64,000 nucleotides of DNA from NCBI GenBank assembly GCA_942492055.1, contig CALODP010000019.1, positions 1 to 64,000 on the forward strand, in the 5' to 3' direction. Source of the stretch: CALODP01 sp942492055 (GTDB lineage Bacteria; Bacteroidota; Ignavibacteria; Ignavibacteriales; Melioribacteraceae). Positions 53,781 to 62,248 of the stretch are shown here, in pieces; position 1 is the first letter of the stretch, and each line of letters opens with the position of its first letter. Position numbers and translations under genes: made by a program. The notes under the pieces are model-generated. The model made no database searches. It was not told where the DNA came from and worked only from the letters and a program-made list of their open reading frames with translations.

Positions 53781-54737
53781 TTATTCTGTCCCCTTTTTGT
53801 TTTTTAATAAAAAGGACGCGTTCCTTTTTAACCCCTTTAGCCTTGCCCTAAAAATAGGACTTCCCAAAAACTTATTCTTGAATTGTCCGTTTGTCATCTT
53901 CGGAATATCTTCCAAAATAAATTCTTTCGAATCTTCCGGTTCGAAATATTCTTTTGTAGAGACAACTGAGAATTTATTATTCCACGGACAAACCTCCTGA
54001 CACGCGTCGCATCCGAATAGCCAATTGTCAAATTCCCCGGAAAACATATCCGGTATTTCCCCTCTATTTTCTATTGTCAAATTAGAAATACATTTATTCG
54101 CGTCCAGTTTATAATCCGATAAAGCACCGGTGGGACAAGCATTCACGCATCTTGTACAAGTTCCACACCTATCAGGTTGCAATTCGTTATAAGAAAACTC
54201 ATGATTCGTAATTATTGTTCCTAAAAAAAACCAACTGCCGCAAGAATCGGAAATAATATTTGTATTTTTCCCCATCCATCCAAGTCCGGCCTTTACTGCC
54301 CAAGCTTTATCCATTACAGGACCGGTATCAACAAATGAAACCGCCTCGAATAGAGGATCTACCTCCTTCATCTTTTCAATCAGGGTGTTCAACATTTCCC
54401 ACATTAGGTAATGATAATCCTTTCCCCATGCGTATCTGGAAACCTTCCCCTTTGGCTTCTCCCCGGAAAGATCGTGCTTATAGGGCTTATAATAGTTTAC
54501 CCCTAACGAAACTACACTTTTGGCCTCATTTAACAACAACGAAACATCTTCCCGCTTGTCAAGGTTTCTTTCCATATAACTCATGTCCGAGTTATGTCCA
54601 GCCCCAAGCCATTCATTCAGTCGAACAATTTCAATATCCAGTTTAACTGCTTTGGCGAATCCCACAAGATCGAACCCAATCTCTTTGGCAATCGTGCTAA
54701 GATACTCATTATTTATAGTATTGTGTTTTCTCACCAA
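53781..54737 (-). CDS. queG: Epoxyqueuosine reductase
   Basis: A 318-residue cobalamin-dependent Fe-S enzyme that reduces epoxyqueuosine to queuosine in tRNA. Two 4Fe-4S sites are visible: CGTCTRCVNACPTGAL and CDACQEVCPWN. The N-terminal SYMERNLDKREDVS and AKSVVSLGVNYY are typical. It completes the pathway begun by QueA. It overlaps the Rieske gene by 7 bp. Confidence 0.96.
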   Translation of the reverse strand: MVRKHNTINNEYLSTIAKEIGFDLVGFAKAVKLDIEIVRLNEWLGAGHNSDMSYMERNLDKREDVSLLLNEAKSVVSLGVNYYKPYKHDLSGEKPKGKVSRYAWGKDYHYLMWEMLNTLIEKMKEVDPLFEAVSFVDTGPVMDKAWAVKAGLGWMGKNTNIISDSCGSWFFLGTIITNHEFSYNELQPDRCGTCTRCVNACPTGALSDYKLDANKCISNLTIENRGEIPDMFSGEFDNWLFGCDACQEVCPWNNKFSVVSTKEYFEPEDSKEFILEDIPKMTNGQFKNKFLGSPIFRARLKGLKRNASFLLKNKKGTE

Positions 54738-55069
54738 TCTAATTCTTTCTTGAAAACTTTAACGTAAACATCACCTTCTTCTACCAACACATCGTACTTG
54801 TCCACTCCTTTTAATCCGGAGGGCATTTTCCCGGATGCCAGATCAAACTCCCAGCCGTGCGCCGGACATGCCACTTTCCCTTCCTCGATAAATCCGTCGT
54901 AAAGAATTGCAGCGTGATGATGCGGACAAATATTTGAAATTGCGTATACTTTGCCTTCAACCAGGAAAAGAGCGACATCAACATCATCTATGAAAACTCG
55001 CTTTCCTTCGTTTTCCTTGAGGTCGGTAAACCGGCATACTTTTATATATTCGTCAGTTCTTGGTGTCAT
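54731..55069 (-). CDS. Rieske [2Fe-2S] ferredoxin-like protein
   Basis: A 112-residue stand-alone Rieske domain. Cluster ligands lie in ICPHHHAAI and ACPAHGWEFDLASG. It resembles ferredoxin components of oxygenases or NirD-like subunits, with no partner oxygenase nearby. It overlaps the MBL gene by 4 bp and queG by 7. Confidence 0.9.
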   Translation of the reverse strand: MTPRTDEYIKVCRFTDLKENEGKRVFIDDVDVALFLVEGKVYAISNICPHHHAAILYDGFIEEGKVACPAHGWEFDLASGKMPSGLKGVDKYDVLVEEGDVYVKVFKKELDW

Positions 55070-55914
55070 ATTTCTTCCAAAATATCATTAATTCCAAAGC
55101 CGTTCATCGCGTGATCCACAGTAACAGCCGGCACATCGGGATCATGCTCGAACATCAATTTCCAATTTTCCTCAACAGCCATAGGGAGAATTCTCTTTTT
55201 ATCCTCCAGAGTTTGCAATGGCTCAATATCGTAAGCCATGATAAACGGAAGATGAATATGTGCCGAAAACGGAAAAAGATCGGCGCAATATAACAAAGTA
55301 TTTTCTGTATCGGAAACTTTAACAAGTTGCATAAATGGGGTATGACCGTGAACCGTAAGAAATTCTATTTCTTCATCAAACTTTACTTCCCCATCGACTA
55401 ACTCCAAAACTCCGGCTTCATGCAGAGGCAAAAATCTTTCTTTCACAAAACTACTTTTATCTTTATCCGATGGATTTTGCGCCCATTCGAAATGTTCTTT
55501 TTGTACGATATATTTTGCATGAGGAAAGGTTGGAACAAGTAGATCATTTTTTAATGAAACAGCACCACCGGCATGATCGAAATGAAGATGAGTTAATATC
55601 ACATCTGTAATATCCTCAGGTGTCAAATCATGCTTGGCAAGAGAAGTGACTAACGAATTCTCGGTTTGATTTATCCTATATATTTCCGAGAACCTTTCTT
55701 TCCAGCCGTTGCCGATACCGGTATCGACCAAAATATTCCTCGACTCGCTTTTGAGGAGAAGACAACGCGTATTTAGCGTAACTCTGTTTCGGTCATCCGG
55801 AGGATTATCTCTTTCCCACATAACTTTAGGAACAACACCGAACATAGCTCCGCCGTCCAATCCTATTGTTCCTGCATCAATGGCAAATAACTCGTACTTA
55901 CCGATTCTCATCAC
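55066..55914 (-). CDS. MBL-fold metallo-hydrolase
   Basis: A 282-residue metallo-beta-lactamase-fold protein of the lactonase-like group. The metal site is THLHFDHAGG with further ligands in FLTVHGHTPF and ADLFPFSAHIHL. The substrate is unknown; quorum lactone and other esters are possible. It is the first gene of the MBL-Rieske-queG-DHH-trxB run. Confidence 0.88.
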   Translation of the reverse strand: MMRIGKYELFAIDAGTIGLDGGAMFGVVPKVMWERDNPPDDRNRVTLNTRCLLLKSESRNILVDTGIGNGWKERFSEIYRINQTENSLVTSLAKHDLTPEDITDVILTHLHFDHAGGAVSLKNDLLVPTFPHAKYIVQKEHFEWAQNPSDKDKSSFVKERFLPLHEAGVLELVDGEVKFDEEIEFLTVHGHTPFMQLVKVSDTENTLLYCADLFPFSAHIHLPFIMAYDIEPLQTLEDKKRILPMAVEENWKLMFEHDPDVPAVTVDHAMNGFGINDILEEI

Positions 55915-56067
55915 TCCTCCGAGATCAATGAATACTTTTTTCTATTAACAAGAGTCATGTGAAAATAATTTACAAAATGATTTGGAATAAGGAAAATATC
56001 GACAGAGTATTATTTGACTTATCAACAAGTTATCCACATAACTAATACTTGTGGTTACGATAAAAGA

Positions 56068-56088
56068 AAAGCGGGCATAACCCGCTTT
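56068..56088 (-). terminator. Terminator after ferredoxin gene
   Basis: AAAGCGGG / CCCGCTTT around a 5-nt loop, followed on the minus strand by TCTTTTATC. It lies 24 bp after the ferredoxin stop. Confidence 0.75.
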
Positions 56089-56111
56089 CCGAAAATATAT
56101 TTGAATTGAAT

Positions 56112-56444
56112 CTATCTTCCCAATTCATCCAGTTTATCTTTTTTCTCTAATAATTCCTCTTCGGTTTCCTCGTGTTTGGGATCGGGGACACAACAATCCA
56201 CTGGGCAAACTGCGGCACATTGTGGCTCGTCATGGAATCCAACACACTCGGTACATTTATCCGGAACAATATAGAAAAAATCATCCGAGTAAAACCCTTC
56301 GGCCCCATCAGGAGACGCATCTCCGTCACCGTAAGTATTTCCGGCTAATTCCCATTCTTGTCCCCCTTCATATATCGCAGTATTGGGACATTCAGGTTCA
56401 CATGCACCGCAATTGATGCATTCGTCAGTTATCATGATAGCCAT
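56112..56444 (-). CDS. Ferredoxin with two 4Fe-4S clusters
   Basis: A 110-residue protein. The first cluster motif is CINCGACEPECP and the second CTECVGFHDEPQCAAVCPVDCC, with an insert between them (about 30-60, rich in Asp and Gly). The C-terminal tail KHEETEEELLEKKDKLDEL is charged. It is a soluble electron carrier of unknown partner. It is a single gene followed by a terminator. Confidence 0.93.
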   Translation of the reverse strand: MAIMITDECINCGACEPECPNTAIYEGGQEWELAGNTYGDGDASPDGAEGFYSDDFFYIVPDKCTECVGFHDEPQCAAVCPVDCCVPDPKHEETEEELLEKKDKLDELGR

Positions 56445-56585
56445 AGTATATCTCCCTTCTTTTGTTGGAGTAAAAATGATTATTAATAATGGATTTTTAC
56501 AAATCTGATATAACCACTAACTAACAAAAAAAATAACTACAATAATAAACCCAAATCGATTCCAAAAGTTCCCTTATGTGAACAA

Positions 56586-57347
56586 TTACCAACCTCCGCT
56601 GGATCCACCGCCACCAAAGGATCCACCGCCGCCGGAGAATCCTCCGAAACCGCCACCACCGAAACTTCCGCCTCCGCCATAGCCACCGGATCTTCTTCCG
56701 CCGCCACCTAAAGCGCCCAAAAGAAGAAGTCCTCCTAGACCTCCGCCTCCACGTCTTCCGAAAATGGATACAATGATAAAAATAATTATGTATATAAAGG
56801 GAAATCCTCCCCCGTCATCATCATTACTTCTTTGCTTATTCCTTCGTCCGGTACGATGATATTCTCCTTTGGTTGCCGATACTATTGAGTTTATTCCGGA
56901 AACAATTCCTTCGTAATATCGTCCCTTCTTGAAATAAGGAGCAACCTCATTGCGAATAATCGAACTTGCCATAGCATCAGGCAAAGCACCTTCCAAACCG
57001 TACCCAACTTCAATTCTCATTTTCCGATCATTCTTGGCGACCAGAAAAAGAACACCATTGCTATTCTCTTTTGTACCTATTTTATTCTTTTCGGCCACTT
57101 CATTCGCAAGCATTTCCAAGGGATATCCTTCGAGAGAAGGAATCATAAGCATAACAATCTGATTGGTTGTCTGATCATCAAATTGTTCCAGAGCTCTGTT
57201 AAGCTGAGATAACTGACTACTCGAAAGGGTATTAGTATAATCAGTTGCATAATTCTCTATCTTATCTATCTTTGGTTGCGCGAACAAAGAATGAGCAAAT
57301 AAAAAGACAAAAACTGCGACTAAAGTTATTTTTATTCTACCTGCCAT
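56586..57347 (-). CDS. TPM domain protein
   Basis: A 253-residue protein with a signal peptide ending LFAQ. The TPM/DUF477 domain covers about 30-155 (VMLMIPSLEGYPLEMLANEVAEKNKIG, MRIEVGYGLEGALPD), then a membrane helix (about 182-195). A glycine-rich C-terminal tail GGGSFGGGGFGG... ends GGSSGGW. TPM proteins are linked to membrane or photosystem repair in other organisms. It overlaps lemA by one base, a common pairing. Confidence 0.92.
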   Translation of the reverse strand: MAGRIKITLVAVFVFLFAHSLFAQPKIDKIENYATDYTNTLSSSQLSQLNRALEQFDDQTTNQIVMLMIPSLEGYPLEMLANEVAEKNKIGTKENSNGVLFLVAKNDRKMRIEVGYGLEGALPDAMASSIIRNEVAPYFKKGRYYEGIVSGINSIVSATKGEYHRTGRRNKQRSNDDDGGGFPFIYIIIFIIVSIFGRRGGGGLGGLLLLGALGGGGRRSGGYGGGGSFGGGGFGGFSGGGGSFGGGGSSGGW

Positions 57348-57952
57348 TAAAACTCAACCTTCGGAGCTTTTTCACTTCCTGCTTCGGCTTGGAAATATTC
57401 CTTCTTCGTGAAATTCCCAAAACTTGCAACAAAGCTGGCCGGAAACTTTCTAATCTTCGTATTAAAGGCTTGAACAGCTTGATTAAACTTCCTTCTTTCC
57501 ACGGAAATTCTGTTCTCGGTTCCTTCCAACTGAGCTTGCAACTGCAAGAAATTCTCATTCGCTTTTAATTGCGGGTAATTCTCAACCGCAACAAGTAATC
57601 TGGAAAGTGCGCCACTGAGTTCTCCTTGTGCTGCCTGGAATTTCTTAAAAGCAGCAGGGTCGTTCAAAATCTCAGAACTCACATTCATCTGGCCTACTTT
57701 AGCTCTCGCTTCGGTAACAGCAGTATAAGTCTCTTTTTCAAAATTAGCGACTCCCTTGACGGTACTGACCAAATTAGGGATCAAATCGGCTCGGCGCTGG
57801 TATTGATTTTCAACCTGACTCCAACTTTGAGTAACTCCCTCTTCCATAGTTACGATACTGTTATAAACCCCTACGCCCCACATTATCATACCAACCGCAA
57901 TTAGTATTAGAACACCACCGATACCACATCCTACCATTAAACCTTTTTTCAT
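57347..57952 (-). CDS. lemA: LemA family protein
   Basis: A 201-residue protein with an N-terminal membrane helix (about 5-27) and the LemA body: EEGVTQSWSQVENQYQRRADLIPNLVSTVKG near residue 37, SRLLVAVENYPQLKANENFLQLQAQLEGTENRI and FNTKIRKFP. Family role unclear. It is paired with the TPM gene. Confidence 0.94.
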   Translation of the reverse strand: MKKGLMVGCGIGGVLILIAVGMIMWGVGVYNSIVTMEEGVTQSWSQVENQYQRRADLIPNLVSTVKGVANFEKETYTAVTEARAKVGQMNVSSEILNDPAAFKKFQAAQGELSGALSRLLVAVENYPQLKANENFLQLQAQLEGTENRISVERRKFNQAVQAFNTKIRKFPASFVASFGNFTKKEYFQAEAGSEKAPKVEF

Positions 57953-57989
57953 AATTTCCTCATTTGATTTCCAAATTCACGCCACTTGA

Positions 57990-59351
57990 TTAGTTAGTAA
58001 GACTACGGGTAGGAGCAGGAATTCTTCCGCCTCTTCCTACAAAGCCTTCGCTACTTATCTTGCGAACTCCCATAATAGGGCATGTGCCTAATAATCCGCC
58101 GTAATCCACAGTATCACCTTCCTTTGTACCATATGCAGGAATAATTCTTACTGCAGTAGTTTTATTATTAACAACGCCTATTGCACATTCGTCGGCAATA
58201 ATACCGGCAATGCTCGAAGCGGGAGTATCCCCCGGAACAGCAACCATATCAAGCCCTACCGAGCATACTGCTGTCATAGCTTCTAATTTTTCGAGTGACA
58301 AATTACCTCTCTGTACCGCTCTGATCATTCCCTGATCTTCGCTTACCGGAATAAATGATCCGCTCATACCGCCAACAGAAGAACTAGCCATCAATCCGGC
58401 TTTCTTAACGCAATCGTTCAACATCATCAATGCTGCTGTTGTTCCTGGCGCGCCAACATCTTCAACGCCCATCGAGGTTAAAATATCGGCGATACTATCT
58501 CCTTCGGCAGGAGTAGGGGCTAACGAGATATCAACAATTCCGAAAGGAATATTATGCTTTGCGGCTACCTGACGCCCGATTAGTTCACCGGCTCTTGTAA
58601 TCTTAAATACTGTTTTCTTTATCACTTCCGATAATGTATGGAGATCAACTCTGCCGGCTTCTTTAATTGCCTCGAATACTACACCGGGGCCGCTGATGCC
58701 CATATTTATTACTACTTCCGGTTCTGTTACACCATGAAAAGCGCCGGCCACAAAAGGATTATCTTCGGGAACATTACAATAGACAACTAATTTAGCGCAC
58801 CCTATCGATCCTTCGTCTTTTGTCTTTTCAGCAGTAAGCTTGATCTTCTCTGCCATGAGATTAACAGCATCCATATTAATACCGGCTTTGGAAGAGGCGA
58901 CATTCACACTTGAACATATTCTTTTTGTACTTGCCAACGCGTCCGGAATGGACTTGATCAATTCCAACTCACCGTTAGTAAATCCCTTCTGTACAAGGGC
59001 GGAATATCCGGCAAGAAAATCGACACCGATTTCTGCCGCCGCTTTATCCAGCACAATGGCCAATTCCACCAACTGATCCGCTTTATAAGCATCAAAGGGA
59101 ATAGACAAAGGGGTAATAGCTACTCTTTTATTCGCGATAGCAATACCATATTGCCCCTCTACCTCTTTGGCAAAACGAACATGGTTTTCACCGTATCGCA
59201 TAATCTTTTCATAAATCTTTTGTTTGGAAACTTCGAGATTCCTGTCGAAGCAATCACGAAGACTTATACCTAAAGTAACCGTTCGAACATCAAAGTGTTC
59301 GAGCTCGGTCATTTTTATTGTTTCGAGTATTTCATCAAATTCGTAAGGCAT
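57990..59351 (-). CDS. UPF0210 (PFL-like) family protein
   Basis: A 453-residue protein of the UPF0210/DUF711 family, distantly similar to pyruvate formate-lyase but lacking its activity as far as known. It has EILETIKMTELEHFDVRTVTLGISL at the start, GISGPGVVFEAIKEAGR and CSVGLDMVAVPGDTPASSIAGIIADECAIG near the end. It is always or nearly always next to an ACT-domain protein, as here (29 bp after it). Confidence 0.93.
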   Translation of the reverse strand: MPYEFDEILETIKMTELEHFDVRTVTLGISLRDCFDRNLEVSKQKIYEKIMRYGENHVRFAKEVEGQYGIAIANKRVAITPLSIPFDAYKADQLVELAIVLDKAAAEIGVDFLAGYSALVQKGFTNGELELIKSIPDALASTKRICSSVNVASSKAGINMDAVNLMAEKIKLTAEKTKDEGSIGCAKLVVYCNVPEDNPFVAGAFHGVTEPEVVINMGISGPGVVFEAIKEAGRVDLHTLSEVIKKTVFKITRAGELIGRQVAAKHNIPFGIVDISLAPTPAEGDSIADILTSMGVEDVGAPGTTAALMMLNDCVKKAGLMASSSVGGMSGSFIPVSEDQGMIRAVQRGNLSLEKLEAMTAVCSVGLDMVAVPGDTPASSIAGIIADECAIGVVNNKTTAVRIIPAYGTKEGDTVDYGGLLGTCPIMGVRKISSEGFVGRGGRIPAPTRSLTN

Positions 59352-59380
59352 GTTTACACATCTCCGTAAACTTTATGACT

Positions 59381-59809
59381 TTAGATTCTGTGCATTTGGC
59401 GGAAAACATCTTCATGCTGAACATAAATCTTCACATGAAGCTCTTCTCCGATATTTGTTAATTCGGTTTGGATCTCACGCATATCTTTTGGTGAGGTTGA
59501 AATATCTATTACCATAATCAAAGTATAAAACTCATCCATAATCTTCTGACTCATATCACGGATGTCACATTTTGCTTCACTAATTGTTTTTGTAATTGCA
59601 GCAATAATGCCAGGCGAATTAATTCCGAAAGAAGTAAGGATAATTCTCCCCGAATCTTTTATTTCCTTTTGTGTATCTGTAGGAAGAGCACCTAACTTGG
59701 CAACAGATTTTTCAACTACGGACTTAACGCTATCGGGAGTTGCTTTGTCTCCCAACTGACTGATAGCTTCCAAAGTAAGTTTTCTGATTTCATCTTCTGA
59801 TAATCTCAA
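59381..59809 (-). CDS. ACT-domain protein (UPF0237) with N-terminal extension
   Basis: A 142-residue protein. The ACT domain (about 55-140; LTSFGINSPGIIAAITKTISEAKCDIRDMSQKIMDEFYTLIMVIDIS) is that of UPF0237, normally ~90 residues. The extra ~50 residues at the N-terminus (EDEIRKLTLEAISQLGD, VEKSVAKLG) form helices of unknown use. It pairs with UPF0210 and starts with 4 bp overlapping the upstream gene. Confidence 0.9.
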   Translation of the reverse strand: MRLSEDEIRKLTLEAISQLGDKATPDSVKSVVEKSVAKLGALPTDTQKEIKDSGRIILTSFGINSPGIIAAITKTISEAKCDIRDMSQKIMDEFYTLIMVIDISTSPKDMREIQTELTNIGEELHVKIYVQHEDVFRQMHRI

Positions 59810-60657
59810 GGTTTGGATCCTCTATAATTGTTTTGTAATTCATGCAATGCTTTATTCGAAATGGCCATATTCTTTTCCATGGCACTCTTTTCGGCGCTTT
59901 GAATATTCCCTCTGTAAAATCTAAGCCATAGTAATTCCGCAACTACCACACCGTCAAAAACTCTGTCTTCTACAAACGCTTCGAAACTCAAATACCCGAA
60001 CAACACATTCCATCCGAGAGAAATGAAGGCCGGAATCACCTCGCCGGTATATAACAATCCCGAGCCAGGCAAAATATAAGAAATTACTTTTGCAAAAGTA
60101 ACCGAATATTTATCGGTCGCTACTTTCCAACAAATTTCTTCAAGCTCTTTACCCTCACGGGTTTTGGCAAATATTTTCGCGGCGCTTCTCCAATCGTCTG
60201 CAAAGATATATGCCCATCCACGCCAATAATTCAACTCATCACTCTTGTAAGAAAACTCTTCCTTTGCCTCAAGCCGATCCAAAAGGTTAAGAGCTTGCTC
60301 GGGAGTTTTCCTTAAAATGTTCAGTTTTACAACTTCCAACTTCGCTTGATAATATTGATCCGGATTAGAAGAACAATAAGCGGCCTTCTCCAAATATAGA
60401 ATGGCGTTATCGATAAACGCTCCCTTCTTATATGAGATACCGATCCGGAAGTTCGAGTGGAAAGTGAATAAACCTTTCTCATCGAAATAGTTAAGGCGCT
60501 TATATTCGGTAATTGCGTCGAAAAACATTTCTTTCTCGAACAGATTATTCGCGTAATCAAGTTGCCGTTCCATATCCGTTTGACCGAACAACGCACATGA
60601 TGTCAACAAAATAATGATTAAGGCGAACACACTATTTTTACTATTTGGCAAAACCAT
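59806..60657 (-). CDS. Exported TPR protein with hydrophobic C-terminal domain (copy B)
   Basis: A 283-residue protein. The signal peptide has both a possible lipobox (LTSC) and an FGQ cleavage site. TPR-like repeats follow (about 30-180; ANNLFEKEMFFDAITEYKRL). The C-terminal part SYILPGSGLLYTGEVIPAFISLGWNVLFGYLS is hydrophobic, with a PGxG-x-YxGE pattern like TM2 domains. It is a paralogue of the gene at 60641-61504, with which it overlaps by 17 bp. The function is unknown. Confidence 0.75.
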   Translation of the reverse strand: MVLPNSKNSVFALIIILLTSCALFGQTDMERQLDYANNLFEKEMFFDAITEYKRLNYFDEKGLFTFHSNFRIGISYKKGAFIDNAILYLEKAAYCSSNPDQYYQAKLEVVKLNILRKTPEQALNLLDRLEAKEEFSYKSDELNYWRGWAYIFADDWRSAAKIFAKTREGKELEEICWKVATDKYSVTFAKVISYILPGSGLLYTGEVIPAFISLGWNVLFGYLSFEAFVEDRVFDGVVVAELLWLRFYRGNIQSAEKSAMEKNMAISNKALHELQNNYRGSKP

Positions 60658-61504
60658 ACTCGGGTAAAAAGTAATTGTTTTTATTTAGAAATAATTTCAG
60701 CTCATCTCTGAAATTATAGATTACTCCGGCATTATATTTCTGAGCTTCGGCATACGAACCATAAATGTTTCCACCGTAGAAGAATGCCGTTAATCCGGTG
60801 AATATCCAAGCTCTGGTCGGTCTGTTCTTATCGAAGTTTCTGTATGCAAGATAACCACAAACTCCCGATAGGAGCAGAGAAGTCACTCCGTCCGTATATT
60901 CTCCCACATACGCTTTTCCCAAACCGGGAATGATTGCGGAAAGAATCGATGCTTTCAAAGGACTCTTAAAAGGAGGATTCCTCCTGAAATTATAAAAATC
61001 AATCATCTTTCTTTGCTCGAAACTATCGAAGCAACTCGCGTAGGTTGCTGAATCGGGTAAACTATTTCCCTCAAGCAGATAACTGATATTACTGAGCTTT
61101 ACAATTTCCTTTTTATATTTCACCGGATGATAAGTATCATACTCAACCATCTTGCGGTATTCCTCAAAACAATCCGTGAAGAAATAGAACTTATAATATT
61201 CCAAACGTGCTTCTTCAGCCAAAGGGGAAGAGAAGAATATCGATTTCATATAATCTTCAGCCTCTTTGTTTCTCTTAAGATTGTAAAGGCTGAGGGCTGC
61301 TTTGAATCGCACTGTATCGTTATTCTCCGAACTCAAAAAAGCTTTATACTCTTCATAAGCTCTCAAATAATCCTTTTCTTTGAAAAGATGATTACCGAAT
61401 TGTAATCTCTTTTCGGGCGAATGATATTTATTATTAATTTGCGCGAACAATTGTCCCGCAAGAAGTAGTAACAGAATAGCAACAATCTTTCTAAGCATCA
61501 ACAT
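60641..61504 (-). CDS. Exported TPR protein with hydrophobic C-terminal domain (copy A)
   Basis: A 287-residue protein with a signal peptide (LLLLLAGQLFAQ), TPR-like helices (FGNHLFKEKDYLRAYEEYKAFL) and a C-terminal hydrophobic part ILSAIIPGLGKAYVGEYTDGVTSLLLSGVCGYLA with the same PGxGxxYxGE pattern as its neighbour. AFFYGGNIYGSYAEAQKYN matches LWLRFYRGNIQSAEKSAMEKN of the paralogue. It follows the YidD-domain gene by 40 bp. Confidence 0.75.
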   Translation of the reverse strand: MLMLRKIVAILLLLLAGQLFAQINNKYHSPEKRLQFGNHLFKEKDYLRAYEEYKAFLSSENNDTVRFKAALSLYNLKRNKEAEDYMKSIFFSSPLAEEARLEYYKFYFFTDCFEEYRKMVEYDTYHPVKYKKEIVKLSNISYLLEGNSLPDSATYASCFDSFEQRKMIDFYNFRRNPPFKSPLKASILSAIIPGLGKAYVGEYTDGVTSLLLSGVCGYLAYRNFDKNRPTRAWIFTGLTAFFYGGNIYGSYAEAQKYNAGVIYNFRDELKLFLNKNNYFLPEYGFAK

Positions 61505-61544
61505 TTCCGATAATTAAATAATACTAGTGACAAGTGGCTTGAAT

Positions 61545-61976
61545 CTAATCAATGACAACAGTGGAAGGGAAATACTTAATTTCCCCGAATTCCAATTTAT
61601 AATTGCATACAGGATCATAGAATCTTTCCGAGACATGAAGCGGATAATGCTTCATCCCCTTTAGCAAATTGGTATCTCTGGTAAATCGATCGGCGAACAT
61701 AAAGAAACCTTGAAAAAAATTAGTCTCTCTTACGGCTTGAACAAAGAACTCCGAACATGTAGGGTAAAAAGGACAATTATCCCCGTCATGATCCGAGATA
61801 AAAAAGGAGTAACCCCATTTAAGGCTGCCCAATAAGGAAAATCCTCTATTGACCTTTTGCTCCTCTTTGTTTTCGGTAGTATAGGAGATTTCCTTTTTCC
61901 CCCAGCGATGGGTCTCTGTCTGCCCGAATATTACAGCGCAAAATAAGAACGATATAAAGAAAGCCGTTATTCGCAT
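61545..61976 (-). CDS. YidD-domain protein with signal peptide
   Basis: About 143 residues from the ATG at 61976 (MRITAFFISFLFC), chosen because an upstream ATG at 62048 would add a hydrophilic leader within the DUF2442 gene. The signal peptide ends FGQ. The YidD signature SDHDGDNCPFYPTCSEFFVQAV and G(M)KHYPLHVSERFYDPV are present. Standard YidD is a ~70-100-residue cytoplasmic-side helper of YidC; this version seems exported. Its neighbours are two TPR/membrane proteins. Confidence 0.85.
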   Translation of the reverse strand: MRITAFFISFLFCAVIFGQTETHRWGKKEISYTTENKEEQKVNRGFSLLGSLKWGYSFFISDHDGDNCPFYPTCSEFFVQAVRETNFFQGFFMFADRFTRDTNLLKGMKHYPLHVSERFYDPVCNYKLEFGEIKYFPSTVVID

Positions 61977-62248
61977 TTGTCCAAATCGATATGAAGTTTT
62001 TTCATTAGAGTTTTTAACTCGAGTTGCTTGTATACAGCGTCCTTGCAAATCGAGATTCCTTCTTCCCAGAAAATGTCTTTATTTTCCGGATGAATATCAA
62101 CCTGCCGGAAATATTTTTCCGATAGCAACTTGCTGTATTCTTCTCTCTCTCTCAAATGTCCTAAGTTAATAACTCCCTCAATACCGTTGGAATATTTCAC
62201 ATTCAACTTCATATCTTCCAACGGAGTAACGGCTACTGGTATTGGCAT
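61967..62248 (-). CDS. DUF2442 family protein
   Basis: A 93-residue protein with the DUF2442 pattern: VTPLEDMKLNVKYSNGIEGVINLGHLRER and KYFRQVDIHPENKDIFWEEGISICKDAVYKQL. It overlaps the acyl-CoA dehydrogenase stop by one base and the YidD start by 10 bp. DUF2442 proteins often sit beside toxin-like DUF4160 genes; none is seen here. Confidence 0.88.
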   Translation of the reverse strand: MPIPVAVTPLEDMKLNVKYSNGIEGVINLGHLREREEYSKLLSEKYFRQVDIHPENKDIFWEEGISICKDAVYKQLELKTLMKKLHIDLDKCE

